From positions 188,794 to 210,026 of the forward strand of contig BMAT01012393.1 in assembly GCA_019649035.1 (NCBI GenBank): 21,233 bases of DNA. Reading direction: 5' to 3'. Both the position numbers and the translations under genes were made by a program. This stretch comes from Elysia marginata (taxonomy: Eukaryota; Mollusca; Gastropoda; Plakobranchidae). Below, piece by piece: positions 12,101-21,213 of this stretch. Each line of letters begins with the position of its first letter. Position 1 is the first letter of the stretch. Below the pieces are notes generated by a model, which did not search any database, was not told where the DNA came from, and saw only the letters and a list, made by a program, of their open reading frames with translations.

Positions 12101-15100
12101 ATGCGCGTTGGGCCCAATAAAGCAAATGCCTTGTGTCTGCATATATTTTCTTTCTAACGTTTGTGTGCATCTTTCCTGGAATGCATTGTGCTATCTTGGT
12201 TGTAAACTCTGTCAAAAGTTTTAACAAACTCTTTTCTTTATTGTGAAATTAAATGTAGGCTGTGTTTACCTGCTGCAATAAGTCAGTAAAAACGCAACTC
12301 ATCATTTTCATTTCTGCTTTGGGAGCGAATAACAACATTGTCTGGATTTAAAAACTCCAAACTATTCGTGTTGTAAACCCGGAAGCAATCTGGTTCTGTC
12401 ACTAATCGTCTTACATAAGGTGTCTCTGATTAGGTTATCGGTGGCCTTATACGTGAACAAGGAGAGGAGCTCAAAAGTGTAGACCAGGTTGTCGGATTGT
12501 TTACAACACTCACGACTTTTTACAACTGGAGCATGGTAACGGTAGTGAGAGAGTTCCAGACCTGGCACCGCGCCCAGCCCAGCTGGAACGGAGTGTGTGA
12601 GTGTGGGTGTGTGTGCGAGAGCGCACACCACGTCTCAGAAATCTATGTGTTATATCGATGCAAGGGTGGTCTAGCCTGCTTAAATATATATTTGTAGTAT
12701 TGCATTGATATAAGCTTCGACACCAGGGCGATCTTTAGCTCCTCATGCACGAGAATGAGGTCGATAAAGTACATACAGAAATAGATGCAAGCATTCGATA
12801 AAATTTTTTCAAAATAAAAAGGTAAAAAACAGCAGGTTTCTTTTTAAATAAGAAGATCAAACAAACCCTTAAAAAAAGGCAAAATTAACACAAGCTAAAG
12901 ACAAACTGAATGCGAATCAAATTTAGTAAGAAAGGCTTGGTTTGCAAGCGCTAATATACTTTTTCTTATATCGCTATCATTCACACGTCTTGCTTTGTCA
13001 TCTTTATAAGGGATTTGAGTAATTATCACTTTGTTATATTGTTTCTTAATTCAATGGCTTATCTGAGGAAGACAGGAAATTTTCCTATCTAAGTATTAAA
13101 ATAAAGTCACGCGAATTTAAATTCTAACTAAGTTGAGCTTAATTTTTTTTAAAAATGTATATTAACACGAAAACATGGGGAGGGGGGGGGCAAAAAATCT
13201 CAAAAAGACTGCACACTGCTCGATTTTATGCCACAGATCACAAAAAGCTTGCAGGTTGCGTGGGTCTTCAATTTTTTTTAATCGCTTTCTATTACACGTA
13301 AAAAACAATGACATCTCAAAAATTGAAGCGTCTGTGTTGGTGTAAGAAGTTCTGCTTATTGAATTTGGTAACCTGAATTGATTTTCCAGAATAATCTACA
13401 GTTTATGATTTGTGTCTAATGCTAATGTCATAAAATTTATGTTTTGTTTTTTACTTTAATAGATTGGGTGCAGATCTAAGTATGTCTCCGGTTGAAAAAA
13501 TTACCATTATCATGTTGGTGTCCAGCACTGAACGTAAGGCTAATGAGTTTTGCTTTATTTTTTCAGCAAGCCAATAATTATTTTATTATAACTTGCTTAT
13601 TTTTACTGTCTTGCAGTCTGCCTTGGTCTTCAAGCTGTAACGATATCTGAAATACAAGTTAACGTATCTTTCCTCTTCATTAAATATTAATGAAAAACCT
13701 TTTTCATGATTTCTTCTGGTGAAAGTTAATTTGCCGAAGACTGTTTGCGCTGCAATTTTTATATTCAGAACCTTTTAAAGTCCTACTGTTTATGCTTGCT
13801 TGCACAAACTTAAGCAGTCATTTAAGGTCACAAGATGTAATCGCTACAAGGCTGAGTGCGACATCTTAGGGCGCTTCCCAAACTATTCAAAGGACAACGA
13901 CTCATGTCATCCGTTACAGTATCGTATGGCTACTAACACCTCTAGTTTTAAATTGTCGATACAGGATACCAAATTATCAGCAGCTTTTCGCATTGGATTC
14001 CTCTGTAGCCACCTTCCAGTTTTGTTACTGCGCAATGCAGTACAATAAATCAGTGGTTTCTGGTTCCATATTGCGTCCGTTACAGTGGAGTGGACCATTG
14101 TGACCATGTTTGGATTTAGTGGGACTGAACCCCCACACACAGTTCGTCGATACTAAATTGAAGAAAGAAACAGAATAGTATCAAGCTGTCTCAAATCAAA
14201 ACCCATTTATTGGCTGCCAGTTTTGAACTCCATACCGACCCCTCATATCCAAGGACAAGCTGAAAACCAGAGAATGGTGCTTGAACCCTCGGCGCTGCCG
14301 GAAGAATGATAACCTGAAACAAGTAGTTGAAAACGCCCCAGAAACATCAAAGCTAAAATCTAAATGACCTTTTTAAAGTCATGAAGAGGTGATTACGATG
14401 AAACAGAGGCATGGAAAGAAAATGACCCAACATGAGGGAAATCATAAAAAAGTAAACGCACAGTCTCTTGGCTTCAAATACCCCACGACGAAATGGAGGG
14501 CCAGTGCCAAAAGCATCTCACAAAACGCGGAAGAACTGGCTCGACTGTGCACAATGGAAAGTCAAGGACTCCCTAGCTCGCAAATATTTTAATCAAAGTT
14601 CTGGCACAAACAGACTAGCTGCTCTATGGCTAAGCGAGGGGATGTCCAATTGTAAAAGACGCAACGGGCCTTTTCACAACCTGGGTGCACAAGACAAATT
14701 TGGAGGTGTAGCCACACGATATTACCACTTGATCATTCTAGGGTCGAAAGTTTAGAGTTTTTTAACCAAATTGTAAAGGGGAGACTACATGTAAATGCTT
14801 TCAAAGGATAATACATTAGAAAACGGGCACTAGATTCTGTTTCAAAACAAAAACATTAGCAAAGCATCCCTTAGTCTATCCCAAAGCCAGTGGGACTTTA
14901 TTATTTTGGTTTTCCCTTGTACCACCGAAAGACACGGCTTTCAGCTGAGCAGCATTCGATGCTTGCATCTTGATCTAATTCACTTGCTAGTTCAAAACCT
15001 AACTTAACTGGTGATACATGGATATTCGATTGGTAATGGTGTTAACTAATTTATAGGTTGGGGGAAATTAAAAAGAGATAAAGTCCCCTACGTGCCAATA

Positions 15101-15733
15101 AAATTCTTCGATATTGCTATGAAAACGCAAAGCCTGATCGGTAATGTGGGCGAAAGCATTGAGGGCAAGAAAAAAATCGTGATTCTCGGAAATGCATTGT
15201 AAACAACATAAACGGGTTCGGTCCAATGCAGTTGGAATCTTCTGAAGCCTGTGTGTTATTTTCACTGGCTAGACTGGTATTGGTCGGCAGACAGTTTCTT
15301 GAAATCTCCATTGGCCGGCAGTCCACCACACGCGTGAAAGAAAGCCTTCTAATGGATTTTCTTTTACATTTTCCACTGTGTAAACGCCATAGACATGATT
15401 ATTTTTAAACTATTTTACAAAATCAACCCATTTTAGTTACTTCTAATTTTATGAGCATACTGTCCACACCGAACTAACCAGCGACAGGGCTCAAACGCGC
15501 CGCTGGGTGTCATCGTGATTGTCTTAATTTAACACTAAAAATACTGCTATGCTGACTGGGTTCACTCACCCTTTCATTGATGTTGATAGGCCTGTTGCTG
15601 AAACAGATGCCTTTACAGAAGCTCTCGTGACGGCGGGCCCGACTCTTGTTACACAGCAGCTCGATGTTGTCGCCGTGCACGTCGTGAAACTGCAAGGCTG
15701 GGGCGCGCAGGCTGTTCAGGTCGCCTGTCATAC
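1..15733 (-). CDS. neur: Neuralized-family E3 ubiquitin ligase gene, partial (four coding exons)
   Basis: This is the overall span of one spliced gene: join of 15733-15570, 9138-8793, 2167-1812 and 185-1 on the minus strand. Joined, these give 349 uninterrupted codons from the ATG at 15731-15729. They encode NHR1 (about residues 15-169), a Pro/Ser/Gly-rich linker (about 170-238) and the first 110 or so residues of NHR2. In the known family, Neuralized has two NHR domains followed by a C-terminal RING finger. It ubiquitinates Delta/Jagged-type Notch ligands at the membrane and promotes their endocytosis. The RING is not in the window, so ligase activity is inferred from family membership. The gene is truncated at the left edge, and any exon upstream of exon D is unresolved. 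NEURL1 and NEURL1B are vertebrate paralogues, and 'neur' is used here for the family. The two-NHR arrangement argues against NEURL4, which has six. Confidence 0.9.
186..1811 (-). other. neur intron between exons B and A
   Basis: This is a GT-AG intron of about 1.6 kb, phase 0, AT-rich. It contains a short simple-repeat patch at 1581-1636 (GA, GATA and ACAG units). It also holds one copy (888-928) of a short sequence repeated at 10042-10079. The open frames seen in it have no domain signature or coding-like composition, and I see no exon or RNA gene. Confidence 0.85.
888..928 (+). repeat. Short dispersed repeat, copy 1
   Basis: It shares with 10042-10079, in the same orientation, an ordered set of blocks: AAATCG, AATTCCTGCA, a run of A, CGGAAA, CTTGCAT. 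The copies differ by small gaps and substitutions and no longer boundary is visible. Confidence 0.5.
1812..2167 (-). CDS. neur: neur exon B: inter-NHR linker and start of second NHR domain
   Basis: The exon contributes AA of a split Glu codon plus 118 codons. The first part, about 68 residues (EIEPGQFDASPVPVV.. through VMTPHTPSTPPG), is rich in Pro, Ser, Thr and Gly with no domain I recognise. This fits the flexible linker between NHR1 and NHR2. From about NFNPLPFHTLVGRNIRVSAD onward it is an NHR start, aligning with exon D through FHTLVGRNI and the YVFTGRPISCGE stretch. Here YVFTGRP stands where exon D has ICFSNRP. The acceptor is TATTTCCTCAG|AA at 2168-2169, phase 1. The donor is TTACAG|GTGAAG at 1810-1811, phase 0. 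The conserved cysteine of SFCKG in NHR1 appears in NHR2 as EYCNA. The splice boundaries match the neighbouring exon phases, so the call is firm. Confidence 0.93.
3008..3021 (+). repeat. Target-site duplication of SINE, left copy
   Basis: CTGAATACCTTGAC here is identical to 3272-3285 and directly abuts the tail of the SINE. Confidence 0.9.
3022..3271 (-). mobile_element. tRNA-derived SINE with 14-bp target-site duplication
   Basis: On the minus strand this reads as a tRNA-like head with a perfect polymerase III box A, TAGCTCAGTTGG (3249-3260). Box B is GGTTCGAAAC (3207-3216), 32 bases on from box A. A body follows, with a core segment at 3148-3169, and the element ends in a short AATCAATCA-type tail at 3022-3031. 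It is bracketed exactly by the 14-bp direct repeat CTGAATACCTTGAC at 3008-3021 and 3272-3285, as expected for LINE-driven target-primed insertion. SINEs encode no protein and depend on a partner LINE. The family name is not known to me. The perfect duplication suggests a fairly recent insertion. It lies within the large neur intron, in the sense orientation. Confidence 0.92.
3272..3285 (+). repeat. Target-site duplication of SINE, right copy
   Basis: CTGAATACCTTGAC here is identical to 3008-3021 and directly abuts the tRNA-like head of the SINE. The flanking bases differ, so the duplication is 14 bp. Confidence 0.9.
3830..3973. repeat. Candidate small inverted-repeat element (14-bp arms)
   Basis: ATGGTCTCTTTTAT at 3830-3843 is the exact reverse complement of 3960-3973, giving a 144-bp unit. 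The interior is AT-rich with no open frame. No target-site duplication is evident. It could be a MITE remnant, or a chance repeat in AT-rich DNA. Confidence 0.4.
4326..4343 (+). repeat. Short (AAT)n microsatellite
   Basis: About six AAT units, intronic. Confidence 0.85.
4445..4690. repeat. Candidate MITE-like element with 13-bp terminal inverted repeats
   Basis: GGTCATCACTTAA at 4445-4457 is inverted exactly at 4678-4690, enclosing 246 bp. The interior (about 4545-4650) is noticeably more GC-rich than the surrounding intron, which fits inserted DNA. The arms are not followed by an obvious direct duplication, so the assignment to a non-autonomous DNA transposon is tentative. There is no coding capacity. 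Confidence 0.45.
7374..7389 (+). repeat. Poly-C run (16 bases)
   Basis: Sixteen uninterrupted C in an AT-rich intron. On the transcribed strand this is a G-run. Its length is prone to sequencing error. Confidence 0.95.
7795..8068 (-). mobile_element. Second tRNA-derived SINE, older, with a different tRNA head
   Basis: On the minus strand it has box A TGGCCTAGCGG (8051-8061) and a perfect box B GGTTCGATCCC (8008-8018), with the same 32-base spacing as the first SINE. Its head is a different tRNA-like sequence. It shares with the first SINE a core at 7892-7913, matching 3148-3169 at 19 of 22 positions. It also shares GCTGCCAC (plus strand) and GACAATT (plus strand) at nearly the same distances downstream. 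No target-site duplication was found, so the tail boundary near 7795 is approximate and the insertion is probably old. It lies in the neur intron, in the sense orientation. An alternative reading as a tRNA pseudogene would not explain the shared body. Confidence 0.82.
8186..8259. repeat. Long near-perfect hairpin (35-bp arms, 4-base loop)
   Basis: The arms are 8186-8220 and 8225-8259, with loop CGAT at 8221-8224. 32 of 35 positions are Watson-Crick pairs. The exceptions are 8213/8232, 8201/8244 and the terminal 8186/8259, all of transition type. The structure sits about 120 bp from the second SINE and about 530 bp from exon C, so it is carried in the neur pre-mRNA. It could be a collapsed palindromic transposon end or a small-RNA precursor hairpin. 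The loop is short and pairing is near-perfect, which is unlike a typical animal pre-miRNA. Confidence 0.85.
8793..9138 (-). CDS. neur: neur exon C: main body of first NHR domain
   Basis: The exon encodes 115 codons plus one base, beginning VYVKFVETNTSWSGVLRFGF and ending ..GNTVGVEFSHANA. Typical NHR signatures appear in order: SGVLRFGFTSVNPATLRG, LPRYACPDLTNKPGNWAKAL, a GDVNYGVNGEEKG strand pair, and VWAMLDIYGNTVGVEF. NHR domains are beta-rich protein-interaction modules, and in Neuralized NHR1 is the main Notch-ligand-binding part. The acceptor is ACCATCTCAG|GTG at 9139-9140, phase 0, joining the AGG end of exon D to give ..NERVYVKF... The donor is GCAG|GTCAGT at 8791-8792. It leaves a single G that combines with AA of exon B to make GAA (Glu). 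Two dozen or so CpGs crowd into this exon, in contrast with the AT-rich flanks. An open frame on the opposite strand here is only a shadow of this coding sequence. Confidence 0.94.
10042..10079 (+). repeat. Short dispersed repeat, copy 2
   Basis: Counterpart of 888-928, with the same blocks in the same order. It is likely a fragment of an old repeat family. Confidence 0.5.
13177..13190 (+). repeat. G-rich run
   Basis: GGGGA followed by nine G. A simple low-complexity tract in the intron between exons D and C. Confidence 0.9.
15570..15733 (-). CDS. neur: neur exon D: start of first NHR domain
   Basis: The exon encodes 54 codons beginning MTGDLNSLRAPALQFHDVHG and ending ..FSNRPININER. The motifs FHDVHGDNI, ARRHESFCKGICFSNRP and the trailing NER are hallmarks of the N-terminal half of an NHR (Neuralized homology repeat). 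The donor is AGG|GTGAGT, leaving phase 0. A plausible acceptor is CTCGGCAG|GT at 15734-15735, which puts two bases (GT) before the ATG and implies one codon base from an upstream exon. A second AG, in ATGACAG|GC, would start the exon at 15724 in the same phase. The frame stays open about 15 codons further upstream to a TAA at 15777-15779, but that stretch is a pyrimidine-rich tract and reads as intron. The ATG could be the true start if the upstream exon is non-coding. Exon GC and CpG content are well above the surrounding introns. The donor side is certain and the 5' boundary moderately so. Confidence 0.88.
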
Positions 15734-15762
15734 CTGCCGAGGTCAGAGTGCAGCAGCAACAG

Positions 15763-15888
15763 ATTAAACTCCACAGTTATCACTAACTATAAGTATAAGC
15801 ATCTGTGGGATTAAACTCCACACTTATCACTAACTATAAGTATAAGCATCTGGGGGATTTAACTCCACAGTTATCACGAAGTATAAGG
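15763..15888. repeat. Tandem repeat, 47-bp period, about 2.7 copies
   Basis: Copies begin at 15763, 15810 and 15857, each starting ATTAAACTCC or ATTTAACTCC. The first two copies are nearly identical. The third carries several changes and breaks off near 15888. On the gene strand the array ends about 29 bases upstream of the exon D acceptor, in the region where a branch point would lie. Confidence 0.9.
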
Positions 15889-15998
15889 AGGCTAAAAGGA
15901 CCTATAATTCTTCAAATGACCGCTGTTGTCAGGGTAAATTTACCTCCCTGAATATAATAATTAGTAACATTAAAATGGCCAGGTGACGGAAATCTCAC

Positions 15999-16020
15999 CT
16001 TGACCATCGCACTTACGCAT
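15999..16020 (-). CDS. Speculative short first coding exon of neur
   Basis: An ATG at 16018-16020 opens seven codons plus one base (MRKCDGQ + G), ending at a CAAG|GTGAGA donor at 15997-15998. The leftover base fits the two bases (GT) at the start of exon D, giving Gly and keeping the frame. The resulting intron would be about 265 bp and would contain the 47-bp tandem repeat. No conservation supports the peptide. A donor-like site with the right phase is easily found by chance, so this is only a candidate. Confidence 0.15.
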
Positions 16021-18855
16021 TCAACACGAGCTTCTCATAGCAGAATCAAGCTGAGTTAGAGCGAAAATGAACTCAGCTATCGGCAATGATAATTATAGGC
16101 AAAATCCACAACTTGAAAGGTAAGCTCTTATTCCCATTGCCACCTGTGGTAATCCATCTCCTGAAGTGATTTTATAGATAGTTTCTAGCTTCCATTTCCC
16201 ACGAACTCAGTGTGGAAACCAGTCCTATCTTGGAGTTCAAATCTACATTTTCTTCTTTTTTTTTCAAAATGAAAAAAGGCAGAAGAGGGAGGTATCGGTG
16301 TAAATAAATATCCTATGGCCCGTTCTAACTGAACAAAAAAAAAGTTTTAAGGCTATGACTTTTCTGTTTCTTTATACACTGGTTTGCTTTGCACACAAGC
16401 AACCGCTAATTGGTCTAAGCGACAATAGTTTTCAAACATTATCCATATTTTTCGACACATCTGTTATTATTCTATAGGTTGTGATGTGTTTAACTGGGAC
16501 TTGGAAGTAAAGTTCTTCAGTTATTCGTGGGTGAATCTTTGCAACAACAACAAAAAAAAAACAACACACATTTAAACTATGTTTGCAAATGGGGCGCGTG
16601 GAATATACATAATATGAATAAATTATATAGAGGGTCTTCATTCTTGCCCAAATAAGAAGAGCACTCTTAACTTCGCACAAATCATTCATTACCATGATAT
16701 TCTTTTAAGGCAGTCGAGATGGTTCATAATTGTAAATAATGCTGCAAGATAATTATGAGTATTAATAGCAAAAAGGAAATGGGAAAAACTAAAGAAACAT
16801 CGAAAAAAATCCATGACTGTGAATTAAGAGATTGGTGCATAAAAATATGATATGAAGAAAGAAATGACACATTAAATTTTCGCACCAAGGAAATTATTTC
16901 CGCATGCACATCATAGCTTTGGGTTTAAATGACCCGGCCCCGTACAACCACTCAAGTTTACAACTTGTACGGTTATTGACAGCACTGCTAGGCACTCCGT
17001 GCAAGAAGACCAGGACACCTAAAGGTATTTTGCGGAACATTTGAAGAACACAAGTACGTTGCTTGCTGAGCAGTTACGTAAATTAAAGTTCTGTCTTTCA
17101 AAAAAGCGACCTTGTTCGTATTTGGGTTTTATTAATCTTTCGAAAATTTTAATCAAACCTTAAGAGTAAAAAAAATATCAAAAGCTGCAAACATAAATAT
17201 CAAACAAGTTTCCCATTTGCATGTTTAAGATTGAGTTTCGTGCCCCCTTGTGAAACAGGCTTCAAGAGATAGCAATACATAACAAGCAGAAGCGATGAAT
17301 GTTTCCAACCATTATTATTTTTTTTCTCTTTGGCGTGCGTGTGAATGTTTCCCCCTAGTGGTGACAACAAAGCATTGCCAAGCAGCTTGCTATGAGCAAA
17401 CTGTTACGTGAAAAAGAACATAACATAATTTGCTACATTCAGTTTGGCAATAAGTTATCTGATTGAATTGAATAAAAAAGTATATAATACTGAACCATGA
17501 AAGCTTTGAAGGACGACGACTGTAGCAGATTGTAGCATAATGGTATCGTCTATTAAAGGCTTCAATTTAACCTAATGCTTCTTCTTTTGTCAAGATATTT
17601 AGGCCACTCCATTAAATAAATCGATTGCCTAAGCTTATTTTACAGTTTCTGCAACAGGGTAAAATCAAACAGAAGTTTCAAAGCTGTGTCAAGCCGACCA
17701 TAACACATACATTTCTGTCTTTGGTTAAGCTCTCATGGTAAAAAAAAGAAATTGATAAGGACGTTTTTGTCTTGCTTAGAAGTTGTTTACCTTACCAAAT
17801 GGAAGACAAAAGTTTTATAACTTAAGGTGAAGATTTCCGTACGCCATGCTTCATTTCAACCATTTTTTCTTGAGAAGTTAATGAAAATGTCTTATCAAGA
17901 ATTCACCTCTTAATTATAAACAACAATATATCGGGAAGTTTAAATCTCTATATGTGGAAACTTAATAAATCTTGAATTCATTAACAAAGTGAGAGTCTCA
18001 ATGTATAAAAACTAGTACTGCGCATGATAGTACTACACGAAAGTACTGAAGCCTGTCTACTCACATTTATGAATGGGGCGATCTAAAGTAAGATAAAAAC
18101 AGGTGAAATAATAGCAGAGAGCGCGTGGGTGCACTTGTAAAAGGTCAAACAAAACTGGATGAACTTGAACTGCTCTCACAGTCTCTACTACCTGATTGGG
18201 ACGTAAACTTCAGTCTCCATTGGAAAGAACTGTGTGGCACAAAAAAATTAAAAATTTAATCTCTTCTTTGGTTCAATTGTCGCAACCGCAATGAAAAAGA
18301 CCATGCTTTCCTTAAATTTCAAAACGACTTTGGTGTTCGTTGAGCAGACACATCACTCTTATTATAATGGAAGTAGAGGTGAACTTTCAGGCAGAAAAGG
18401 CTTTTTTGTGAGAGGCTTAAAAATTGGGAAAATCAGCCCCAATGCATTTGAAATCACACTAAATTGATGTAACAGGATATTTAGAATGGTCTGTCATCTC
18501 TGCAAATAATTATGTTTTTTTTTAACGTGGTGCCTATCCGTTTTTTCTCCATTTTAAATCTACTTTTGGTTTTTACTTGAATGTCGAAATGCGTTCATGA
18601 AATGACGCGTTGCGCTGGTGCTGATTAAATTTTTTTATAAGATGAAAGATTACAATACGAAACGCAAATTCGAACGGTGATAAATTTTATAAATGATTTT
18701 TACGCCATGCTTTGCGCTTTATCGCTTATCTAAAATTTTAAGCTAATGCAGTTGGGAAAACAATAGACTTTATGAATGAAAACATTCACAGATGTACATG
18801 TTCTAGATTTGGAATAAGGCTCTAAGCTTGCTGACAATGATAAAATGAAATATAG

Positions 18856-19573
18856 ATCTAGATTTTTTTTTCTTTGAAACGGGTGTGCGTGAATTATTTT
18901 AGTCAAGCTTCAAGCCATGATTCTTCTAAAGAGTGATAGAGAAAGAAAGAGAGATAGGTTCTTATACTACACGTATGTGTTTATAGTGATTTAATTTTTT
19001 CTAACTTGGTAGAGAGAATATCAGTATGCTTGTGTTTTGATAAAAAGGCGTTGTGTTATAAATAAATACAATTATATATAACAAAGAAAAGGAGATAGTG
19101 AGAGCAAGAAGTTCTCATACTTGACATATTAAAAACATGGATATGTCCCACTTTGTTTGGAGCATAAAAGAGAGAGAGTGTGTGTATGAGAGAGAGAGAG
19201 AGACAGAGAGAGACAGAGATAAAGAAAAAGGAGAAACACAGAGGCAGAGAGATTGATAAGTTAAAATTTTATTCTTACATACTATTATATTGTTTCAAAC
19301 TGTTGTTCCCATTACTAGAGCTATATTAGAGAGGGGAGGAAATAGATATCATATAGATGGATAGATAGACAGAGAGAGAGAGGATCATAAACTCTTATAT
19401 AATATTTTGAAATGAAAATCCCACCTTTATGTGAGAGATGGGGGAGAGGGTAGAGAGAGAGTAAGGGGGAAGTTCTTATACCTATATAACTTTTTTTTGT
19501 ACTGCACCGCTGTTTCCCTACCCTTCATAGATACAGGGAGGGAACAAAATGAATAAAATCTAGATTTTTTTTT
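18856..19573 (+). repeat. Degenerate purine-rich repeat block
   Basis: Purine tracts (GA/GGGA microsatellite, for example 19168-19252, 19370-19382, 19440-19470) alternate with TTCTTATAC-like motifs at about 18957, 19111, 19271, 19391 and 19471. They also alternate with TCCCA/TCCCT-plus-CTTTATAG-like motifs at 19146, 19307, 19419 and 19515. The order recurs, so this looks like four or so diverged tandem units of about 80-160 bp rather than separate microsatellites. The 16-bp sequence ATCTAGATTTTTTTTT occurs identically at both ends (18856-18871 and 19558-19573). GATA units occur around 19344-19370. Confidence 0.55.
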
Positions 19574-19689
19574 ACAAATACATTGTCTTGTTTGCTGGCC
19601 TATAGCTTATATCATTCATGCTATGGCATTTATAGATGATCTAAAAGCTTTATGTAAAAGCCTGCATCGAGCTGGATCTAGATCTAGGT

Positions 19690-19776
19690 GAAGAAGAGGA
19701 AGAAATCTACAGAGGGATTGAGTGAGGGACAAGATGGAGAGAGGGAGAGGGGGGAAGAAAAGAGAGAGAGAGAGAA
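19690..19776 (+). repeat. Purine-rich (GA/GGGA) low-complexity tract
   Basis: Nearly all purine, with an (AG)n core near 19760-19776. It follows the larger purine-rich block and is probably a related microsatellite. The short open frame on the opposite strand here reads Leu/Ser/Pro-rich purely because of the CT-rich complement. Confidence 0.8.
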
Positions 19777-20731
19777 ACCCTTGCGTTTGCATTAACACAT
19801 AGAGAAATAGTGATTTGATAATAGTTTGATAAAGTCGGTGGTATCTACTGCATGTATCCAATCAATTACCAATGCGAAGCACGGGCTGCCATAACTATGA
19901 ATTATAATGTACAAAAAACGGTGTTGTCTAACTTTCGGGATTGGAAATGGATAGGCATTTTGATAATAAAATGCGCAGTTCCATTTTGTTTTATGAAAAG
20001 CGTCAAAGAAACAAATTTTAATCCAGAGGAGATTGACAGAGCACATTAGGTAAATTTGTAATACCTTGATCCAATTCTATAAAAGCATCAAATATACAGA
20101 GACTCGAAGTGCGCTCGCCACTCTTTCAATTTTAACATTATTCCTAAAATAAAATGTAGACAAAAATGTAATGTATGAAAAACCCACGGTGTTGTAAGTG
20201 TCAACCGCCACCAGCATTTTAACAATTAGATCGCGAGTTGGTGAGTAATCACAATAAGTACCGATATAATCGCTTTTCAGACCATTTCAACAAAAAAAAA
20301 ACTTGTGCAAAGACATGAGTAGGCGAGCTTAGATTATAGAATCATATAAAATTAGGGAGCAGGTTCAGCCTAGTTGATCATTCTTAGATCAAAATCTTTC
20401 CATGCCTAAAGGTTTTCGTTTTCACGTCAACACCACGACTATTTTATTGGTTGGCCTGATATTTGAGATATGCCAACGTTTTTGGCATGTTGCCGAAAAT
20501 GTTGGCGAACGCCTGGTCACCTCTAGCTACCGAGATGACAACAATGGAATTTGTTGGCAAAGCTGTGTCAACATAGCGAAAAAATAGTATCTGTGTTGAA
20601 CTGGCTACAGCATCAGGCTTCCGCGTCCAGTGTTTTTTCCATCAGAATTGCCAGTTTCATACTGTAATTTATATTTAAAACTCTTTTTCACATGATACGG
20701 CTAGCCTCATGAACAGCGTCAGCACCATAAC
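19777..20731. other. AT-rich flank, no supported gene
   Basis: Only short open frames occur here (for example 20402-20587 on the plus strand, 61 residues), with no domain, splice or codon-usage support. A small 11-bp stem (arms near 20474 and 20497) lies within that frame. I see no RNA gene. Confidence 0.6.
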
Positions 20732-20733
20732 AA

Positions 20734-20800
<67 letters not shown>

Positions 20801-20807
20801 CAACAAA
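20732..20807 (+). repeat. Compound microsatellite (AATA)n-(AAT)n-(AAC)n
   Basis: Four or five AATA units run into about 15 AAT units and then a few AAC units. Such a compound tract arises by point change and slippage and is likely polymorphic. Confidence 0.97.
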
Positions 20808-21213
20808 ACTTTGATTAAAAAAAAAAGACCACAATATTAAGCATATGATAAAGAGGTTATTTATAAATCTAAAAATAAAAAAGAATCCCTCGCAATTTTT
20901 AATTTGAGGTGAACTCCAAATTTTCTCAAAAATCAGTTCCAGAAATATTAGTAAGATATATTTTAAAAAATGAGGACTACTTATTAAATTTGTTGGCTCA
21001 AACGGGTGCTAAAAAGCAATGAAAAAAATGACGTTCTGTTTTCAATATTGTGCCAAAGAGCAGAGGCCAAGTCTTCGTGAGAAGAAAACTAAATAAAGCG
21101 TATGTAACAGACGATTCCTATCCCAGCCCATTATATAAAAAAAAATTATTTTTATTTGTACAGAAGTGATGCAGACTACGGATGTCGACACGGTAGAGGC
21201 GTATTCATATGTC

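Larger units (their letters stand above)
9139..15569 (-). other. neur intron between exons D and C
   Basis: This is a GT-AG intron of about 6.4 kb, phase 0, with donor GTGAGT and acceptor ACCATCTCAG. It contains the second copy of the short dispersed repeat (10042-10079) and a G-rich run at 13177-13190. The remaining sequence is AT-rich and shows no exon, RNA gene or clear transposon. Open frames such as those near 10734-11090, 11168-11434 and 14389-14755 have no recognisable domains. Confidence 0.83.
15734..18855. other. Upstream flank or first intron of neur, no supported gene
   Basis: Apart from the tandem repeat at 15763-15888 and the speculative exon at 15999-16020, this AT-rich stretch shows no exon, RNA gene or transposon that I can support. 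If the gene has a 5' exon further upstream, this is intron. Otherwise it is promoter-proximal flank. Confidence 0.6.

Noticed and set aside
15549..15767. 72-residue open frame on the plus strand
   Set aside because: It is the antisense shadow of exon D and runs across its splice sites.
17150..17220. Minus-strand ATG opening MGNLFDIYVCSF, resembling the Met-Gly-Asn start of vertebrate NEURL1
   Set aside because: It stops after twelve codons and has no donor in the phase needed for exon D.
19616..19861. 81-residue minus-strand frame rich in Leu, Ser and Pro
   Set aside because: Its composition is produced by the CT-rich complement of a GA microsatellite.
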